The notes under the pieces: generated by a model
What the model was told of the DNA's origin: nothing
Seen by the model: the letters and a program-made list of their open reading frames with translations, nothing else
Databases searched by the model: none
Made by a program: the position numbers and the translations under genes
Assembly (NCBI GenBank): GCA_022925895.1
Contig: JAKSYS010000809.1
Coordinates: 1 to 23,181, forward strand
Source of the DNA: Fragilaria crotonensis
Taxonomy: Eukaryota > Bacillariophyta > Fragilariophyceae > Fragilariales > Fragilariaceae
Length of the DNA: 23,181 nt
Reading direction: 5' to 3'
Shown here: positions 15,974 through 23,181 of the stretch, piece after piece
How positions within the stretch are numbered: the first letter of the stretch is position 1
Layout: every line of letters starts with the position of its first letter

Positions 15974-17722
15974 ATGAAGGACCTTAATTTGAACGCAACC
16001 CTGACACAGCGAATCAACCCCACAGTTCAGTTTCCGGCCAATCTGCAAAATTCATTTGTCCTTTACCTGCCGACAGTGAATCTGCGATTCAAACACAATC
16101 CTGCGTTTGCCTTGGCATGTCATCTTGCAAACCAGCATGAGGTTCCCCTTCTCGTCCTCGCGGTTGTCTTGGACGACGCACATCTCCCAACAACGCTGTC
16201 AAAGAATACCAATGACCTAGACATCAAACGACGTGTCATTGTGGTTTCAACGGCACGTCGTACGGCTTTCGTGTTGGAGGCCTTGCAACAAGCCACCCGA
16301 GAATGGCAAGAGCATGGAGCCGGCGTCGCGATCCGGGTGCACGGACCCGAATGCCGGACTCCTCACCATTTGACCCTAGCGCGACAGTCCGTTGCCGTTG
16401 TTGTGGACGAACCTTTTGTTCATCCGTATTTGAGCATGGTCCAGTCCGTGGAACGTGCGGCCCGACAATCGCAGGTTCCAGTCCTTCGTGTCGATGGAAG
16501 TACCACTGTGGCACCCGTTTCTATGCTTCAAAGGATAGTGGATAAGGATGGCAGTGTCACGTTCTCTGGGGTGCCCAACAAGGCATGGATGTGGGAAAAG
16601 AAAACGGAGCCGAAGACGTAGTCAGGTGTTGGGAGTTGTACAGGATGGACACTTTGACTCTCCTGCGCTAGTCAAGGGGCTGCCAATGAACTTCTTTCTG
16701 GATGAGGGCACAGTAGGTACATTGAAGCTCCCATCGTCTTGGGCAAATCCAGAGACGCCCAGTCCTGGGAAAAGACCGTGGACTGCAAAGGAGTTATCAG
16801 CCATATCTGACCTGAAATCATGGGTCCTTGACAAGCCCGGTATTGATGCATCAGTTCCACCTTGCTCCCAAACACACGGGTCCACTTCCTCTGGTCAACA
16901 GCGGTGGAATCGATTTCGACAAGCACATCTTTCCAACTATGCCAAACTACGCAACAACATTTCGAAACCACATGCCGTCAGTCGAATGTCGTGTTACCTT
17001 AACTATGGTTGCGTTTCAATATTTCAAATTGTGTTTGATCTCTGGCAGTCACGCAGTGGTGGGGCAACAAAGTTTGCGGACGAGATTATAAAATGGCGTG
17101 AAATTGGATATGCACACTCCTTTGCGTATCCTCACCATTACAACCAGTCAATGGCAGTCCCACAGTGGGCTCGGACGTATCTTTCCAAATTCTATGGCCT
17201 GGAGTCAGCATATTCGATCGAGCAACTCGAATCATGTGCGACCAACGACGATACTTGGAATGCGATGCAGAATTATCTCAACACTACCGGAGAGTTGCAC
17301 AACAATGCACGCATGACTTGGGGCAAAACGATTGTGCATTGGCAAAAACATCGTTATCCCACTGATGAACTGTTGCACCAGCTGGTATACCTAAACGATC
17401 GGTATGCCTTGGATGGTCTTTCTCCTCCCAGTTATGCCGGATTGTTGTGGTGTTTAGGTTGGGGTGAAAACCCTCTAATAGCATTTCCCAGAAACCGGCA
17501 TCGAGGTATCGTCAGGGACCTACCGCCTTTGCGGACGCCAAGTTGGCTCTTTTGGTTTCGGATGGTACCAAATCGATTGCTACGATGCTGTCACAAGAGC
17601 AAATAGCTCCGGCAGCCAAGAAACAGAGGATAGCCGAATCGACGGCTTCCGCGGACGAAAAGAAAACTGGCATCCTTTCTTACTTTCAAGCACATCAGTC
17701 GCATATGAAATCGGTAGGTTGA
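15974..17722 (+). CDS. Photolyase/cryptochrome-family protein, frame broken twice
   Basis: The coding signal runs through three frames: from ATG 15974 to ~16570-16604, then ~16600-17467, then ~17468-17722, about 560-582 aa in all. The N-terminus (FVLYLPTVNLRFKHNPAFALACHLA) is the alpha/beta domain. The FAD-binding domain has YAKLRNNISKPHAVSRMSCYL, WREIGYAH, TGELHNNARMTWGK and LNDRYALDGLSPPSYAGLLW. HNxxRMxW and NDRYxLDG recall class II-type CPD photolyases; the exact subclass is unsure. Such enzymes use blue light and FADH- to split UV-induced pyrimidine dimers. The C-terminal tail has PAAKKQR, a c-Myc-like nuclear signal, and KTGILSYF, a PCNA-binding-like box. The first frame change could be a 73-nt intron (16571-16643, weak donor) or an extra A in AAAA at 16601. 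The second looks like a missing A near 17467-17470. A decayed gene or assembly errors are possible. Confidence 0.8.
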
Positions 17723-18051
17723 CCATGGTACTGAAAACGTTAAATGTCCACTATATTAGTACACTTCTCTACATCCGTAACATCGGTTGTGCTAGATGCT
17801 AGCACCTGACAACCATGGCTGACTTGTCGAACGAAGAGAGTGCACTTTCTCCAACAAAGCCACGGCAAAGAAAGAGACGCTTTGCATGGAACCATAGATT
17901 TACCATCCGGCGAGACAATGGTTGGACTGTAACATTATAGAAACAAACAACCAAACGGATTAGGACTCGAGCCTGCATCCCATGTTTTGGGACGAATTAA
18001 GACGGTCTAATGTATAAGCAGCCGACCCGATCACAATCTCGATGAACGAAA
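17723..18051. other. Convergent spacer with a 41-codon ORF
   Basis: Between the photolyase stop and the carrier stop lies mostly 3' UTR-like sequence. A small plus-strand ORF at 17815-17940 starts in a good context (CAACCATGG) and encodes 41 residues, with a basic cluster KPRQRKRRFAW. It matches nothing known to me and may be chance. Confidence 0.35.
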
Positions 18052-18984
18052 TCAAGACGTCGTTGTCAGAGAAGTGAGCGCATTTTGAGCCAAAGTGTAC
18101 AAAGAGAACGACAAACTGGTGGCTATGGTATTTTTCAGCATGGATGGGAGGATTCCGCGGTAGAGGCTTCCAAATCCTTCGTGCCGCACGATTTGCACCA
18201 AACAATCCACAGTTCCTTGGTACCGAACGTGATGCGACTCATATGCTTGCACTTGTAGTCTTTTCTTGACGGTATCCAAGGGATACACTAACAGCTTACT
18301 GGAACTGCCAGATATGGCACCTGCCACTCCTGCATTGAAAGCCGTCTTCTCTCCCACAAGTGTTTCGTAGATCAAAAAGTTAAACCCCATGTACGGAACA
18401 ATCCCGCAGAGACTGGGTACAATTCCAGCCCAGAATCCCCATAAACCCTGTCGCCGTAGCATGTCTCGCGCAAAGCCCAGCATCGTCATGGGTCCTTCCA
18501 CTTTCTGCGACGCTGCAAAATTAGTTCGACAAATGTCCAAGGGATACGTCAACACGGTGGCGGTGACTCCTGCCAATGCCCCGGCGACGAAGGCAATAGC
18601 TGATTTGTTACTATTATGATTGTGTGACGACGAAAATGACAAGAGATGCGATTGCTGTTGGAGGGCTTCCGACAAGCGCGCGTAGACGGCAAATTGGATG
18701 GCGGAATATCCCACCCATAAGTAAGTGGCTGGAACGTTGCCTCGAAAGAAGCCTTTCCAACCGGATTCGCGAGTAACATCATGCAGGTGCGCCCAAATTG
18801 TCATGTTGGGTTCCAATTGCAATCGGATGCGTATCAAATCCAGGGGAGCCACCACCATGCGGGCACCCGCGCCAGCAAAACAACCGGCAATGGCATTGTT
18901 TGACAAGGATATCAGCCATGACGATGGTGCCGACGAGGGCTCAAGTTGTTGCTCTTGTTCTGATACTGCCATCTGACACTGCAT
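18052..18984 (-). CDS. Mitochondrial carrier (SLC25), thiamine pyrophosphate carrier-like
   Basis: A 310-aa intronless protein of standard carrier length with three ~100-residue repeats. Each has the P-x-D-x-x-[KR] motif: PLDLIR at 47-52, PLDICR at 148-153, PLDTVK at 235-240. Each repeat's second helix region has the usual G-rich signature (WKGFFRGNVPA, LWGFWAGIVPS, FGSLYRGILPS). The third repeat (GSSSKLLVYPLDTVKKRLQVQAYE, then RYQGTVDCLVQIVRHEG) strongly recalls SLC25A19/TPC1, which brings thiamine pyrophosphate into the mitochondrial matrix. The substrate is inferred from resemblance alone; CoA or nucleotide carriers are alternatives. A second ATG at 18972 would remove four residues. It is divergent from the Mpv17 gene over a 761-bp spacer and convergent with the photolyase gene. 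Confidence 0.88.
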   Translation of the reverse strand: MQCQMAVSEQEQQLEPSSAPSSWLISLSNNAIAGCFAGAGARMVVAPLDLIRIRLQLEPNMTIWAHLHDVTRESGWKGFFRGNVPATYLWVGYSAIQFAVYARLSEALQQQSHLLSFSSSHNHNSNKSAIAFVAGALAGVTATVLTYPLDICRTNFAASQKVEGPMTMLGFARDMLRRQGLWGFWAGIVPSLCGIVPYMGFNFLIYETLVGEKTAFNAGVAGAISGSSSKLLVYPLDTVKKRLQVQAYESHHVRYQGTVDCLVQIVRHEGFGSLYRGILPSMLKNTIATSLSFSLYTLAQNALTSLTTTS

Positions 18985-19385
18985 CGTACGCTACTAATAA
19001 GTACGGTTGCTGCAGTTGTCTATGTGTACATATGCTGTTTGTTGCGTCCAAGAAACATCCACTTTCGCATCAGTTCCGAATCGCATCTCGGCAGCAGGCA
19101 GGGCAGCAGCTGGTGTCGTACGCAGTGCGGAGTTCGGAGTGCCACGACTTCGCTCATCAAATGGCGCGCTATGGTGTTGGTAGAGTGTACGGGTTTGTAC
19201 TGTAGTACTACGCGGTACCTCGTACCGGTACCTTGCGTATAGGAGTGAATTCGTCCGAGTACAAGTATCTTTCCAACAAGACACTATGACATATGTACAA
19301 TCTACAATGTAGTACGTAGTACAAGTACCGGATAACTGAGGACTGCTTGAGCACGTCTGAGCTGTTACTCGGAGTATTCCCTAAG

Positions 19386-19418
19386 AAAGTACCAGGTACG
19401 GCTAGTACCTGGTACTTT
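19386..19418. repeat. 14-bp perfect inverted repeat, 5-nt loop
   Basis: Arms AAAGTACCAGGTAC (19386-19399) and GTACCTGGTACTTT (19405-19418) pair without mismatch around GGCTA. It sits in the middle of the divergent spacer, not after a gene, so a terminator role is unlikely. Confidence 0.95.
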
Positions 19419-19440
19419 ACTAACGGCTACCGGCAGCTAT

Positions 19441-19465
19441 GTACCACTACAGTCTACAGTGGTAC
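19441..19465. repeat. 8-bp perfect inverted repeat, 9-nt loop
   Basis: Arms GTACCACT (19441-19448) and AGTGGTAC (19458-19465) lie 22 bp after the 14-bp hairpin, in the same GTAC-rich block. Confidence 0.9.
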
Positions 19466-19745
19466 CAAAGTAGCGATCGTCGTTGCAGTAACCTGCCACA
19501 TTTCTACATTTCTAACCTACCTGTAGTCGAGTAGTATCTGGCACGTGAAGTCTACTGCTACAGGAATATCTACCCTAATATATTATATGTATTGTATATG
19601 TATGTAGTAACTGGAATCCATTTGTTCTCTCGAATGCATGTTGTCAGTTGTCAAGCACTGCTAGTCCGAATTTACGCATACCGGTTACCGGTGCATACCT
19701 CCATCCCCTCCGCATCAACGAGGAGGTAGCATAACTTTCATCAAG

Positions 19746-20436
19746 ATGAACGACAGAGATGCATCTTATACGCTCGCGGACAGGGAGGAAGAAACTGAGT
19801 GGGAGGAGGGCCAAACGAGGGATCTTCGACGGAAATATATGGAACTTCTGGACAAGTACCCGTTGACAACGAAGTCCTGCACGTCGGCCTTGCTAGGAGC
19901 TTTGGGTGCGATCATTGCTGGAATGTCGATCGAACGTTCCAGCGGAAGAAGATTAAGACGTGTCGAAGGTGTTCGATGGCTTGACGTGTTGGCCTACGCC
20001 ATTTGTGGAGCATTGCAGGGTCCGTTGGGCCACTATTGGTGAGAATCTCGCTTTTTTACTTGATATCATGGGGCTGCAAAGCAATAGAACTTGCTCATGT
20101 ACAACAACTACAGGTATGCCTGGTGGGAGGAAAATGGTCCCGAATCGCAATCCAACTCTATGCTAGTAGACAGGATTTTGGTTCAGCCACCGATGATCTT
20201 GTTGCTGTATGTGTCGTTGGATGTTATCAAGGCAGCACTGAAAGAAATTGTTCCATCATTCCAGCGTAGCATGGCAGTGCTGGGGCCTGTTGTTGTGAGT
20301 AGCTGGAGGTTCTGGCCCGTCGTTCTCTATCTAACGTAAGTTCTGTGTGTGATTTGTCCCGCGCGAAGATTGAATCTGTGAATTGACGTCGTTGTTGTCG
20401 TCTAGCGGTCAGGTAATCAAGAGACGAAAGAACTGA
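19746..20436 (+). CDS. Mpv17/PMP22-family membrane protein (3 exons)
   Basis: Exons 19746-20038, 20114-20335 and 20406-20436 join to 181 aa. The acidic N-terminus is followed by KYPLTTKSCTSALLGALGAI (~37-56), then ICGALQGPLGHYWYAWW (~87-103), VDRILVQPPMILLLYVSLD and WRFWPVVLYL. The G-P-x-x-H-x-W-Y and W-x-x-W-P motifs identify the Mpv17/PMP22 family, small four-span proteins of the inner mitochondrial membrane, peroxisome or plastid; Mpv17 is linked to mitochondrial DNA maintenance. The two introns have good GTGAG and GTAAGT donors. The frame ends at TGA 20434-20436, but continuing past it gives 15 more codons ending LLWDVYL, then TAA at 20482-20484, which fits the family's conserved W-x-x-Y-L end. 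So the protein is either shortened or read through. Confidence 0.85.
20039..20113 (+). other. Mpv17-family intron 1 (75 nt)
   Basis: GTGAGAATC to AACTACAG. Splicing completes the conserved HYWYAWW segment across the junction. Confidence 0.92.
20336..20405 (+). other. Mpv17-family intron 2 (70 nt)
   Basis: GTAAGTTCT to TTGTCGTCTAG. Without removal the frame stops at LYLT, directly at the donor. With removal it continues in the frame that ends with the family-like LLWDVYL. Confidence 0.75.
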
Positions 20437-20484
20437 GTTGCCGTGCTCAAACTCTGGAGCTTACTTTGGGATGTATATTTGTAA

Positions 20485-21416
20485 ACAACGACGTTCCCTC
20501 CCTTCATAATGACACAAAGAACCTTGGATGGCTCGAGATCGAGTATCAACGAAGCGATGTCCGCATTTGGCGGGCAGCAGAGAATTTAACTTGCTTCATG
20601 CGTTCCTTCGGCGTCAGTATCAGACAGACTCTAGACCATTAGTTGAACTCCGAGGTCTGCTTTATGCCGAGTTTTCGCCGTTGTGCGGAGCTGTCCCTAG
20701 CATGTAGAACGTGATGGTCACCGATGGGGATGACGATGCATGCCAGAAAAGAAGTAATTGCATGCCTCCATGTTAGCGTGCTTGTGGTTCAGGCGTTTTG
20801 AACACGACCTCATGCCCTAGACTCTAGCGTATCATTAAACCAAGATATGTACAAAGAGTTTACGAACAAAAGAAGGCAAGCTCTTGACCATTTGGTTCAT
20901 TATATAGATGAGGGTCGTGGCCTATGCTTTACAGGTGCTGACTACCTTGCGATCGTATGTTTACGGTTCACGCTGCGATTGGTGATGAGTGATAAATGAT
21001 ATAACTGATACTCGGAGTAACGAGGACCATGGAGCAACATCCATAATATGCATATGAGGATATGGCATATGCAATAATGCAATATGCATATTGTGTCACT
21101 CGGTTCGAAGATCGCACGCGAACCTGGATCATGCGCGTCAGCGACAGTATCGAGCGACAGGTACTACCAGGTACTCCAGTACAGTAGCACAAAATGCGAA
21201 CAGTGGACTGAAGGCACATTTTCCTGGTTGTGTAAAACAGCACATTGATCAACGTCAACACTTGGATCCATCAGATCGGATCCGGCTTGGCACTGCACCA
21301 TAGCATATGTGATGATTTGTCAAGCACTTTGAGTTGTACAAATACCAACTCCGCGTGCTATCCAATATTACGCAATTGCTGGCTTCCTCCTTGTTTCTAC
21401 ATCCGTCTAGACCAAC
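20485..21416. other. Spacer, no gene; palindromic ATGCAT cluster
   Basis: No frame here resembles a protein. A cluster of GCATAT/CATATG words at about 21045-21093 includes the perfect 14-bp palindrome CAATATGCATATTG (21080-21093). A few GTAC tetramers lie near 21160-21182. The last ~100 bp should hold the promoter of the acetyltransferase gene. Confidence 0.6.
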
Positions 21417-21947
21417 ATGACGCGTCAGCGCACACGGATCATCTCTCTTCTTCCACTTCTCATCACTGCTGTAAGTGGCATGGCCGTGACCATCCGTCCG
21501 GCATCTGCCAAGGACCTCTTTTCTGCACGCAAGATTCTCTTCCAGGAAGCGATGAACCCTCTGGCCATTTCGGAGCGAACCCTATTGGTAGCGGCACAAT
21601 CAGAGGACGGCGACATGGTAGGATTCGGACAGATTCGACCCCTCGATTCCGTCTATTCGGAATTGGCGTCGCTTTATGTGTACCCCGAATATCGGCATCA
21701 AGGCATCGGGTCAGCTCTGGTCGAGAAACTGTTAGAACGACATGATGCAGATCCATTCCATTCTAGAAGTCTATGCCTTTTAACTTTGAAGCCGACCGTT
21801 AAGTTTTACGAGAAGCATGGATTTGCAGTACAAACGTCGATCGAAGATCTTCCATCTGCATTTCAATTCGAGTTCAAGGCTGGAGCTCTGGTGTCAAGCA
21901 TATTGGGAAATGATATCTGCTGCATGGTGCGTGACGGGAGCAAATAA
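21417..21947 (+). CDS. GNAT-family N-acetyltransferase
   Basis: A 176-aa intronless protein. The GNAT core starts with MAVTIRPASAKDLFSARKI (~22-40). Motif A is LASLYVYPEYRHQGIGSALVEKLL (~83-106), with the acetyl-CoA pyrophosphate loop R93-H-Q-G-I-G98. The motif B equivalent is LKPTVKFYEKHGF (~129-141). Residues 8-20 (IISLLPLLITAVS) are hydrophobic and could be a signal or targeting segment; an internal ATG at 21480 would remove it and give a 155-aa cytosolic form. It transfers acetyl from acetyl-CoA to an amine; the substrate (small molecule or protein N-terminus) is unknown. Its stop lies only 8 bp from the stop of the opposing KTI12 gene. Confidence 0.88.
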   Translation: MTRQRTRIISLLPLLITAVSGMAVTIRPASAKDLFSARKILFQEAMNPLAISERTLLVAAQSEDGDMVGFGQIRPLDSVYSELASLYVYPEYRHQGIGSALVEKLLERHDADPFHSRSLCLLTLKPTVKFYEKHGFAVQTSIEDLPSAFQFEFKAGALVSSILGNDICCMVRDGSK

Positions 21948-21955
21948 CCACAAGA

Positions 21956-23104
21956 TTACTTATTCACTTGAGCTTCAACGTACTGCACAAACGACTCGAC
22001 CAGCCCTCTGTGAGACGTATCATCTGGAGGGATCTTGGAGACCCATCGTACGTATTGCTTCCGCAGTCGCTTTAGCTCCGTCAAGGGGACTTGTCGCCGG
22101 CATGTCATCTGGATAGGGTCACCAAATTCTGTCAACGTTACGAATGATCCATAATTTTGAGTTTGCGCAGCCACGAGAGCATTACATACTTGAAGCGTCA
22201 GAGAATCAACTTCGTGCAAGACATTGGATTGTGCATTCACGTGTTGTCGTGTAGAGAAGCCCTCCTTGAGAGGAGCCACATTTAACAGAAATTCATCCAA
22301 GATAGCGTCGATTTGCTCTTCCAAAGTTTTTTTAGGCTCATCTTTGGTGAATTTTACTTCGGTTGATATTGCGTCAATTGTGGCTTCTACATCTCCTTCG
22401 TTTGGTGACAGTTGAGCTCGATTGCTAGGTCGAGCTCGCCTGAACCCGGCACCCTTGGAAAACGTCGATGCAGCAGTCACCTTTGGTGCTCCTTCGGCGA
22501 CTGCAGCGTTGACATTAATTCCATGATTCATAGCCTCGCTGAGTTCGTGCATATTGTAGACTGATTGTTTCAGGGCATCTTGGGCCACTTGGTCCGCATT
22601 TTCTGACGCTGGGCTCAAGTCGACTCGCCATAGGGGTTTGTCCCATCGATTCCGTGGATCTGGCGGTTCGAATCGCTGAATTAACTCTCGCATTTGGTCG
22701 TCAGTGAAGTAGTAGCCTGGCTTCTCTTCTCCTCTTATTCTATTCAACTTCATAGCGTCCGAGTTGAGAATCCAAATCATACCATGCTGCTGTTTTGCCG
22801 CCTTGCTCAGACAGTGCAACTCGTAGCGATATCCCTTGATGTAATTTAGAGAATCGCAGATGACCAACGTCTTGTCCTGCAACGATCTATCCACCTTTGC
22901 CTTCAATGCGGATCGGGTTGACTTTTCGGCGTGCGACGATATGTAGCATTCCGATTTGTTGCGATCCACACAGACCGATTCTTCGTTCACAATGACAACA
23001 GAAGTAATCAACTTGGATTTGTGTTGAAGCGCTCGTTGGCTCAATAGTTGCGCAAAGGTTGTCTTGCCAACACTGGGATGGCCCGTCAAGACAAGACACG
23101 GCAT
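21956..23104 (-). CDS. KTI12: KTI12-like Elongator-associated P-loop protein
   Basis: A 382-aa intronless protein. I chose the ATG at 23104; two codons further upstream is a non-ATG (TTG). Walker A is G8-HPSVGKT-T, right after MPCLVLT as in KTI12 and the related PSTK kinases. CDSLNYIKGYRYELHCL (~83-99) is a KTI12 hallmark, and WDKPLWRVDL follows at ~155-165. A variable linker (~195-245) precedes the conserved C-terminal tRNA-binding-type domain. KTI12 is an ATPase that assists the Elongator complex in modifying wobble uridine 34 of tRNAs (the mcm5 pathway). KTI12 fits better than PSTK because of the DSLNYIKG motif and length. It faces the acetyltransferase gene tail to tail, 8 bp apart. Confidence 0.92.
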   Translation of the reverse strand: MPCLVLTGHPSVGKTTFAQLLSQRALQHKSKLITSVVIVNEESVCVDRNKSECYISSHAEKSTRSALKAKVDRSLQDKTLVICDSLNYIKGYRYELHCLSKAAKQQHGMIWILNSDAMKLNRIRGEEKPGYYFTDDQMRELIQRFEPPDPRNRWDKPLWRVDLSPASENADQVAQDALKQSVYNMHELSEAMNHGINVNAAVAEGAPKVTAASTFSKGAGFRRARPSNRAQLSPNEGDVEATIDAISTEVKFTKDEPKKTLEEQIDAILDEFLLNVAPLKEGFSTRQHVNAQSNVLHEVDSLTLQVCNALVAAQTQNYGSFVTLTEFGDPIQMTCRRQVPLTELKRLRKQYVRWVSKIPPDDTSHRGLVESFVQYVEAQVNK

Positions 23105-23181
23105 CTTCAATGCATTTTATGTTCCTCGCTTCAGGTTGGCAAAGTCTCTGTCCCTCTGTCCTGGTGTGACGTGTGAAGTAC

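Larger units (their letters stand above)
18985..19745. promoter_or_regulatory. Divergent promoter region, GTAC-rich with perfect hairpins
   Basis: The spacer lies between the start codons of the carrier (-) and Mpv17 (+) genes and must hold both promoters. From 19187 to 19466 it has 17 GTAC tetramers, where about one is expected by chance. Two perfect hairpins lie at 19386-19418 and 19441-19465. An AT-rich stretch follows at ~19573-19605. No gene is supported. Confidence 0.7.

Noticed and set aside
22660-22690. GGTTCGAATC resembling a tRNA B box
   Set aside because: It lies inside the KTI12 coding sequence with no A box or cloverleaf around it.

Overview
The window looks like nuclear DNA from a diatom, most likely Phaeodactylum tricornutum or a close relative. 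The evidence is a Ty1/copia LTR retrotransposon of the diatom type, an ER BiP ending in DDEL, a small protein whose N-terminus resembles the diatom plastid presequence (signal peptide with Phe after the cleavage site), and compact genes with short GT-AG introns (70-80 nt; one of 347 nt). The species call is inference. There are no bacterial operons, CRISPR arrays, tRNA or rRNA genes.

Region 1 (2-7147) is a nearly intact, young copia element on the minus strand. It has 383-bp LTRs differing at two positions, a gag frame, a pol frame (protease, integrase, reverse transcriptase, RNase H), a polypurine tract and a primer-binding site matching the anticodon arm of initiator tRNA-Met. Gag and pol share one reading frame, separated only by a single TGA and an 84-codon open linker. 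The window begins one base before the LTR.

Region 2 (7148-9894) has no recognisable gene. It holds a complex array (7550-9334): two large direct repeats (about 785 and 1000 bp) built from subrepeats, with eight copies of a stem-loop core.

Region 3 (9895-23104) is gene-dense: a membrane protein of the DUF1295/steroid 5-alpha-reductase type (+), the ER chaperone BiP (+, three exons), a putative plastid membrane protein (-), a photolyase/cryptochrome-family gene (+, reading frame broken twice), a mitochondrial carrier resembling thiamine pyrophosphate carriers (-), an Mpv17/PMP22 protein (+, three exons, in-frame TGA before a conserved-looking C-terminus), a GNAT acetyltransferase (+) and the Elongator-associated factor KTI12 (-). 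Neighbours are mostly convergent or divergent and functionally unrelated, as usual in a compact eukaryotic genome. Several spacers are strongly enriched in the tetramer GTAC and carry perfect hairpins.

I found no convincing new multi-gene system. The best second looks are the gag-TGA-pol linker with its hydrophobic segment, the hairpin array, the TGA in the Mpv17 gene, the photolyase frame breaks and its C-terminal tail, and the GTAC-rich spacers.
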